Part shown: positions 59,604 through 64,000 of the stretch, piece by piece
How the letters are laid out: each line of letters starts with the position of its first letter
Position numbering within the stretch: position 1 is the stretch's first letter
Source: Lewinella sp. LCG006
Lineage (GTDB): Bacteria > Bacteroidota > Bacteroidia > Chitinophagales > Saprospiraceae
Reading direction: 5' to 3'
Length of the DNA stretch: 64,000 nucleotides
Assembly (NCBI RefSeq): GCF_040784935.1
Contig: NZ_CP160680.1
Location: 3,132,501 to 3,196,500 of the forward strand
Program-made: the position numbers and the translations under genes
Notes under the pieces: generated by a model
What the model was told of the DNA's origin: nothing
Database searches by the model: none
Seen by the model: the letters and a program-made list of their open reading frames with translations, nothing else

Positions 59604-59833
59604 GACCTCGGTAGAGGTCATCTATTGGTAGAACCTTATTGATCAGCGTTAATGCGACCTCGGATGAGGTCGAACATTAATTCCAATTGTCTTAAATTCA
59701 ACATAAATCAATGAGGAGGTCGATATTTTCGATTGTTCGACCCTGTCCGGCAAGCCTTGGCCAGACGGGCTCATCCGAGGTCGTTTCCTTGTTTATTCGT
59801 TCTTTTCTACCAATATTCCACCTCTCCGAGGTG
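59604..59833 (+). repeat. GACCTC-GAGGTC palindromic repeat cluster, locus 2
   Basis: GACCTCGGTAGAGGTC, GACCTCGGATGAGGTC and CACCTCTCCGAGGTG units around the block CCTGTCCGGCAAGCCTTGGC-CAGACGG, which is shared almost base for base with 41282-41309. CTATTGGTAGAA and TTCTACCAATA occur in opposite orientation, as in locus 1. Confidence 0.82.
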
Positions 59834-59877
59834 TTTTTTCTTGATCCCACTCCTGATTATGGTCGAGATGTGTCCCA

Positions 59878-59905
59878 ACCGTAGGGCTGAAGCCCAAGCT
59901 ACGGT
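59878..59905. repeat. CCGTAG/GGGCTGAAGCCC hairpin, short form
   Basis: ACCGTAGGGCTGAAGCCCAAGCTACGGT: a 28-base version of the element at 59521 with the central arms missing, in inverted orientation relative to it. Confidence 0.8.
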
Positions 59906-60238
59906 CAAACCTTCAAAGACGCTTATTTCCTGCCGAAGGCATTATAGCACGTTTAGAATGGGCGTGTCCTCTCGCGAAAAGTAGCTGTTTAAGTAGCGTT
60001 TTTTGTAGCGAGCATGAGTGTTGAATCTTCTTTTTACCTTACGGTGATGACCTTCGGTGATTAGCTTCGCTGATCGTCGCAAGCTCCTCAGAGTTGTCAC
60101 TTCGTTCCTCGGAGTTGTCGTTCCTCCTCAGCGTTTTAAGAACGCAATAGCAACAAGTCCTAAACATGCTCTAATCGTTTGCTATCCCTCTACCTTCTAC
60201 CCTGAGGGCGCGGAGCAAGCCCTAATCCCTCTACGACT

Positions 60239-60679
60239 TTACCCTTCCCGCAATTTTTTGGGCAGGTGATCTTCAATCTCCAGGTACTTCTTTTGTGGTA
60301 TCTCCAGGTAGGTAGTACTTGGAAACCCTATGTACAAGCGTACGCGTTTCATGAAAAGGAAGTCTCGGCGTTCAGGTGTTTGGAAAACCTTCCAGGGAAT
60401 CAGCAGGTTGGGGGTGTTGCCCAGGAAAAACAGGTACTGCGTGAGGAATAATCCTTCTTTGGTTTTATAGCCTTTGACCATGTTCTTCATATTGAGCCCA
60501 CCGACATTGATTTCCCCAAAATGGATGCGTTCGCCATCTATTTGCGAAGGCTTCAAGGATGTGCTGTAGCGTTCAGCCAAAGTCCGCCAACCTCCCAGTC
60601 GGGGAAAGACATACCGAAAGAGGACAAAAAAGACAATAAAAACGAGGGGAATACCCAAGAAGGGTAAGAACTGCTCCAT
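60239..60679 (-). CDS. Small membrane-anchored protein of unknown function
   Basis: 146 residues with one N-terminal hydrophobic segment (FLPFLGIPLVFIVFFVLFRYVF) and a cytoplasmic part: GGWRTLAERYSTSLKPSQID, HFGEINVGGLNMKNMVKGYK and LFLTQYLFFLGNTPNLLIPW. The pattern (xGWxxLAxxY, then VGxxxYxxxxxxxxxxxGLYL and LxIPW) is that of a widespread uncharacterised bacterial family in which a short beta-domain follows one helix. It is a single gene convergent with nothing recognisable. Function unknown. Confidence 0.75.
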   Translation of the reverse strand: MEQFLPFLGIPLVFIVFFVLFRYVFPRLGGWRTLAERYSTSLKPSQIDGERIHFGEINVGGLNMKNMVKGYKTKEGLFLTQYLFFLGNTPNLLIPWKVFQTPERRDFLFMKRVRLYIGFPSTTYLEIPQKKYLEIEDHLPKKLREG

Positions 60680-60820
60680 AGCTTAAGGTTTCACCAAAGA
60701 AAGCATTTTTTTCTAACATTTAACAATAGTTAATGCTTGCCGATTTTAGCTGAAATGGGCGTTCATATCTCAAACGAGCCTCAACGGGCCTAAGAAACAC
60801 GACGCTCAAAATATGCTATT

Positions 60821-61522
60821 ATGATATCAACGACTCGCTTTCTACTCTTTTGTTTACTGGTGACCTTGGGGTTTTCTTTGTGCGCGCAATCACCCTCTGC
60901 TGGTACTCGTAATTGGCAAATTAGCGCTGGTGCTCAATATGCTCAAAGTGTAAATACCCTTACCTATTCCGCTTCGGCGGTTGATGCATTCTGTTTCGGA
61001 GCCAATCTCGAATACGTAGTTACGCTTCCTCGTATTAAAATAATCTATGCTGCGCATTTGGGCTTCCAACAAATAAGGGGGGAAGGCGATAAGGTTTTGT
61101 ACAGTAACGATTTTGGCTTGGATGAAAACCTGCGTATAGATAACATCCGTACGGGCGCAGGTTTATCGTTAAAGTTGAATAACAAGGGGAAGTATCATCC
61201 TTTACTGGGGGCACAAGCTTATCTGGGATTTCCGGTTAATTCCGAATATACTTTCCGAAATGTCGGAATGGATGAACAGTATAACCTGCCTGCATTTTAT
61301 TCCGCAAAGGGTGGTGCAGGTCTGTACAATAGTGGGCATTTCTTTGCTGGCTTAGAAAGAGAGCTTGGCGCAAAAACGCAGCTCCGGTTAAAGGCTGCTT
61401 TAGGCCAGCACTACCAATATGCATCTTGGGAGCTTCCTTTCCTTTTTGAAACTTACTCGAAGGCACAACTGGCTAAAGGGGGTTATTGGCAAGCGAGCTT
61501 AGAGGTCGTTCACCGGTGGTAA
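60821..61522 (+). CDS. Secreted or outer-membrane barrel-like protein, tandem paralogue 1
   Basis: 233 residues. Signal peptide FLLFCLLVTLGFSLCAQ, then NWQISAGAQYAQSVNTLTYS and alternating strand patterns (LSLKLNNKGKYHPLLGAQAY, AGLERELGAKTQLRLKAALG, YASWELPF) ending YWQASLEVVHRW, consistent with a small outer-membrane beta-barrel. The next gene, 30 bases on, is a clear paralogue. I do not recognise a named family. Confidence 0.75.
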   Translation: MISTTRFLLFCLLVTLGFSLCAQSPSAGTRNWQISAGAQYAQSVNTLTYSASAVDAFCFGANLEYVVTLPRIKIIYAAHLGFQQIRGEGDKVLYSNDFGLDENLRIDNIRTGAGLSLKLNNKGKYHPLLGAQAYLGFPVNSEYTFRNVGMDEQYNLPAFYSAKGGAGLYNSGHFFAGLERELGAKTQLRLKAALGQHYQYASWELPFLFETYSKAQLAKGGYWQASLEVVHRW

Positions 61523-61552
61523 AATATTAAGCTCATGATCATCTTGGACCGT

Positions 61553-62272
61553 ATGATTTTCACAACTCGTTTAGCACTTTCTTGCTTAATGGTAGCTTTG
61601 ACTGTTGCTTTATGCGCTCAATCGAACCCACCCTTTTCTCGTTATTGGCAAATCAGTATTGGTGCCCAATATGCACAGGGGAGGAAGACAATTTCATATG
61701 CCGCCCAACCACTTGAGTCATTTCATTATGGGGGCAATCTTGAATATGTGCTGATCCTACCTAAATTAACCATGACCTGTTTTCTGCACGCGGGTTTTCA
61801 GCAACTAAGGGCCGAAGGCGAGGATGTAATTGTTGATCGCATCTATGGTTTGGAAGAAACCTTACGAATTGACAATATTCTGATGGGGCCTGGTTTGGAG
61901 CTGAAACTGAACAACGGGGGCAAATACCATCCCTTATTGGGGGGACAGGCTTTTTTGGGTTTTTCCGTAAACTCGGAGTATAGTTTCGATAATATCGGTA
62001 CGAGCCTATTGCTCGTAAATCCACTACCTATCATTTACGAGGTAAAAGGAGGGGCAGGCTTATACAGTGGGGCGCAGGTTTTTGCAGGACTAGAAAGCGT
62101 CTTTACCGAAAAAATCCAGCTCCGAATCAAAGCGTGTTTGGGGGAGCATTTTCAATTTGCTTCCTGGCAGCTTCCTGAACCGCTTAATCTTCTTCAGCCC
62201 GATAGCAACAATGCTCAACTGATCAAAGGTGGCTATTGGCAAGCCAGTCTGGAAGTTATTCACCGGCTGTAA
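61553..62272 (+). CDS. Secreted or outer-membrane barrel-like protein, tandem paralogue 2
   Basis: 239 residues from the ATG at 61553, aligned with the paralogue's start (MIFTTRLALS against MISTTRFLLF); an ATG at 61535 would add six residues. Shared blocks include YWQISIGAQYAQGRKTISYA, LELKLNNGGKYHPLLGGQAF, LRIDNILMGPGLE and YWQASLEVIHRL. The signal peptide ends ALCAQS. Overall similarity to paralogue 1 is high along the entire length, so this is a simple tandem gene duplication. Function unknown; outer-membrane barrel is likely. Confidence 0.75.
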   Translation: MIFTTRLALSCLMVALTVALCAQSNPPFSRYWQISIGAQYAQGRKTISYAAQPLESFHYGGNLEYVLILPKLTMTCFLHAGFQQLRAEGEDVIVDRIYGLEETLRIDNILMGPGLELKLNNGGKYHPLLGGQAFLGFSVNSEYSFDNIGTSLLLVNPLPIIYEVKGGAGLYSGAQVFAGLESVFTEKIQLRIKACLGEHFQFASWQLPEPLNLLQPDSNNAQLIKGGYWQASLEVIHRL

Positions 62273-62299
62273 TTACTAAACTGCCCCAGCAGAACAAGT

Positions 62300-63274
62300 C
62301 TACTTCTCACGCTCCACCACGAAATTCACCAAATCTTCGAGCGACTCCCGGGCGGGAGAGGTCGGAAAGGTATGCAGGATTTCAAAAGCATCGTCCCGGA
62401 ATTGGAACATCACCTTGCGAGCATATTCCAGGCCACCACTCTGGCGAACAAATTCGATGACTTCGCGGATGGTTGCAGGTTCTTCACTGTGCCGCTTGAT
62501 TTTGCGGATAATGCTTTTTCTGTTTTGTTTGTCGGTCTGCTGTAGTGCGTAGATCAGCGGCAGCGTCATTTTCTTTTCCTTGATGTCGATCCCTAGTGGC
62601 TTGCCCACGTCACTGGCACCAAAATCGAAAAGATCGTCTCGGATTTGGAAGGCCATACCGATGGTTTCACCAAAGAGACGCATCTTTTCAATGACTTCTT
62701 CGTCGGTAGTGGTAGAGGCTGCTCCGGCAGCACAGGCCGAGGCAATGAGACTGGCCGTCTTTTTTCGGATCACCTCGTAGTAAACTTCTTCGTCAATATC
62801 CAGTCGGCGAGCTTTTTCCAGCTGGAGCAGTTCTCCCTCCGTGATAGCTTCGAAGGCGTTGGAGACAATCTGAAGAAGCTGGTATTGCTTTTTCTTAAGA
62901 GCCAGTGCCAAGCCGCGGGTGAGCAAAAAATCACCGACGAGAACCGCCGCTTTGTTTTTCCACAGGGCATTGATAGAGAAGAAGCCCCGCCGTTCGTTGG
63001 CATCATCCACAACGTCATCGTGCACAAGGGAGGCCGTGTGAAGCAGCTCCACCAGAGAGGCTGCGGTGTAGGTGGCGTCAGTGATTCCTTCACAAAGTTT
63101 GGCGGTAAGGAAGATAAACATGGGCCGCACCTGCTTTCCCTTGCGGCGAACAATATAAAAAGTAATGCGGTCAAGTAAAGGGACTGGGCTACGCATCGAA
63201 TCTCGAAACCGCTGTTCGAATTCTTGTAGTTCCTCCACTATAGGAGCCTGAATTGTTCGCAAAGACTTGACCAT
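62300..63274 (-). CDS. Polyprenyl (trans-isoprenyl) diphosphate synthase
   Basis: 324 residues of the IspB/octaprenyl synthase type. The first aspartate-rich motif is in LLHTASLVHDDVVDDANERR (DDxxD), the second in AFQIRDDLFDFGASDVGKPL (DDxxD), with GKQVRPMFIFLTAKL upstream as the isopentenyl-diphosphate site. It elongates farnesyl or geranylgeranyl diphosphate by cis-independent head-to-tail addition, most likely to make the menaquinone side chain. It is transcribed alone in the opposite direction to its left neighbours. Confidence 0.95.
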   Translation of the reverse strand: MVKSLRTIQAPIVEELQEFEQRFRDSMRSPVPLLDRITFYIVRRKGKQVRPMFIFLTAKLCEGITDATYTAASLVELLHTASLVHDDVVDDANERRGFFSINALWKNKAAVLVGDFLLTRGLALALKKKQYQLLQIVSNAFEAITEGELLQLEKARRLDIDEEVYYEVIRKKTASLIASACAAGAASTTTDEEVIEKMRLFGETIGMAFQIRDDLFDFGASDVGKPLGIDIKEKKMTLPLIYALQQTDKQNRKSIIRKIKRHSEEPATIREVIEFVRQSGGLEYARKVMFQFRDDAFEILHTFPTSPARESLEDLVNFVVEREK

Positions 63275-63450
63275 ACCAGAATAGATGTTCGGGCAAAAAT
63301 AGTTTATTGTTAGCTAACAATCCAATTCTCACATGGTTAACCCAAAGCCAACCTTTTCTGGGGAAGCTTGGCTTTGGGGCTCTGCACCTATTTGCAAAAG
63401 TGCTGTCTTATTAATTTCCTTGCTGAACGCTCCGATAAAAACGCCACATT

Positions 63451-63535
63451 GCTAAGTGCACCTTTACGTAGCAATTTAGCCTATCAAGAAAGTGCTAAAA
63501 TCCGTCGCATCGGAAAAGCATCAGATTGAACAGCC
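63451..63535 (-). repeat. Dispersed intergenic repeat, partial copy C
   Basis: The complement of this stretch reads TCTGATGCTTTTCCGATGCG, ACGGATTTTAGCACTTTCTT and AGGCTAAATTGCTACGTAAA, the middle of copy B (43752-43960) in the opposite orientation. The right half with GGGCTAAAGCC is missing. Confidence 0.85.
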
Positions 63536-63563
63536 CTACCCTTACACTTTTCCAACCTTCATC

Positions 63564-64000
63564 CTACTCCTTCTTCGCCCGAAAATCACCATTCGGCTGG
63601 TGCGATACCAATGCGGTAGCTTTATCGCCTTCCATGATGAATTCCATGGTAAAGCCCTGTAGCGAATTCAGCTTGAAGGAGGTGCCCTGGTGTGGCTCCA
63701 GCGTGTATGTGGGTTGGCCCACAATGTCTGCTTTTAGTTTGGTTCCTTCCAGGCTAATCTTGATTTCAATGCTGTTGTCGAGAACGTAAGTACCGGTAAG
63801 GGTTTCCAGAAAATCGGGATCGCTCAGCTTTTCTCCGGGTTGTTTGGCAAAACGAATTTCAGGAACGCTCGCGTCGAGAAAGGAATAGAGGGCTTCAATC
63901 TGCCCATTGCGGTCGGTTACAAAACGCACATCCAATACAATGTCCTCTCCTTCGGTCTTTCCTTTGAAGGTGTCGTATTGCTGGTGTTCCATTTTTCCAC
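63564..64000 (-). CDS. C-terminal part of a probable serine-hydrolase-type protein (partial)
   Basis: At least 142 residues; the window ends just before the ATG at 63990-63992, which is probably internal. The segment LETLTGTYVLDNSIEIKISL, TYTLEPHQGTSFKLNSLQGF and MEFIMEGDKATALVSHQPNG is the beta-rich C-terminal domain (DUF3471-like) often found after beta-lactamase-class-C-type serine hydrolases and some peptidases. The catalytic domain is outside the window, so the family call is tentative. Confidence 0.5.
   Translation of the reverse strand, partial: GKMEHQQYDTFKGKTEGEDIVLDVRFVTDRNGQIEALYSFLDASVPEIRFAKQPGEKLSDPDFLETLTGTYVLDNSIEIKISLEGTKLKADIVGQPTYTLEPHQGTSFKLNSLQGFTMEFIMEGDKATALVSHQPNGDFRAKKE

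Larger units (their letters stand above)
59398..60238. other. 841-base intergenic region rich in repeats
   Basis: No gene is supported. It contains a CCGTAG hairpin (59521-59580), the second GACCTC/GAGGTC cluster (59604-59833) and a short CCGTAG hairpin (59878-59905). The last 330 bases (59906-60238) have a few short direct repeats of CTCAGAGTTGTC/CTCGGAGTTGTC but nothing I can name. Confidence 0.65.

Overview
The window comes from a member of the Bacteroidota, probably of the Saprospiraceae/Lewinella type. The evidence is its family content: tandem WxcM/FdtA cupins, TupA-like ATP-grasp, a LytTR regulator paired with a TPR-histidine kinase, a GG-leader peptide, OMP_b-brl_3 and PorT-like barrels, and many TTG/GTG starts with weak ribosome binding sites. 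The genus is inference. No rRNA or tRNA gene was seen.

Positions 1-45142 are one large surface-polysaccharide locus, almost entirely on the + strand, with most neighbouring genes overlapping by 4-11 bases. After the tail of an ABC exporter come (a) a dTDP-3-acetamido-3,6-dideoxyhexose cassette (two FdtA-like isomerases, FdtC-like acyltransferase, FdtB-like aminotransferase) and a sulfotransferase-like gene; (b) a transposon-scarred stretch with an IS5-family element and an ISL3 remnant split by a second insertion sequence; (c) a nonulosonic acid module (NeuB-like synthase without SAF domain, NeuA-HAD fusion, polysialyltransferase-like gene); (d) an AT-rich assembly block with glycosyltransferases, an EpsG/Wzy-like polymerase, a TupA-like protein, a nonsense-mutated acyltransferase and two CE4-like deacetylases around an acetyltransferase; (e) the initiating phosphoglycosyl transferase followed by a compact acyl-carrier system of two ACPs, two FabG-like reductases, a PglD-like acyltransferase, a degenerate plus an intact KASIII, an AMP-forming ligase and a metallo-beta-lactamase-fold protein; (f) a methyltransferase, a DPM1-like transferase, two DUF6056-like membrane proteins, a PglE-like aminotransferase, Wzi, a FlaA1/PglF-like dehydratase, more glycosyltransferases and ManC.

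The strongest candidate for an undescribed system is block (e), at 21639-28561. It carries everything needed to make a short beta-hydroxyacyl group on a dedicated ACP and, through the adjacent PglD-like enzyme, attach it to an amino sugar. Its two ketosynthases look like an active/inactive pair comparable to PqsC/PqsB. The FlaA1/PglF-like, PglE-like, PglD-like and PglC-like genes together outline a bacillosamine-type route to the lipid-linked first sugar.

From 45250 onward the window is a mosaic of ordinary chromosomal genes: an IS3 element with a programmed-frameshift signature, a TPR/arginine-methyltransferase-like protein, a potassium channel, a LytTR regulator and TPR-histidine kinase with a 48-residue GG-leader peptide gene between them, beta-barrel proteins, Nudix hydrolases, a cysteine-synthase-like enzyme behind an attenuator-like leader, a large outer-membrane barrel, a polyprenyl synthetase, and the C-terminal end of a probable serine hydrolase.

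Intergenic DNA is rich in repeats: a five-copy array of about 204 bp, a 101-bp tandem repeat, a dispersed element of about 200 bp, a GACCTC/GAGGTC palindrome family, CCGTAG hairpins, a TGACGG-ended MITE-like family and a palindrome of about 184 bp.
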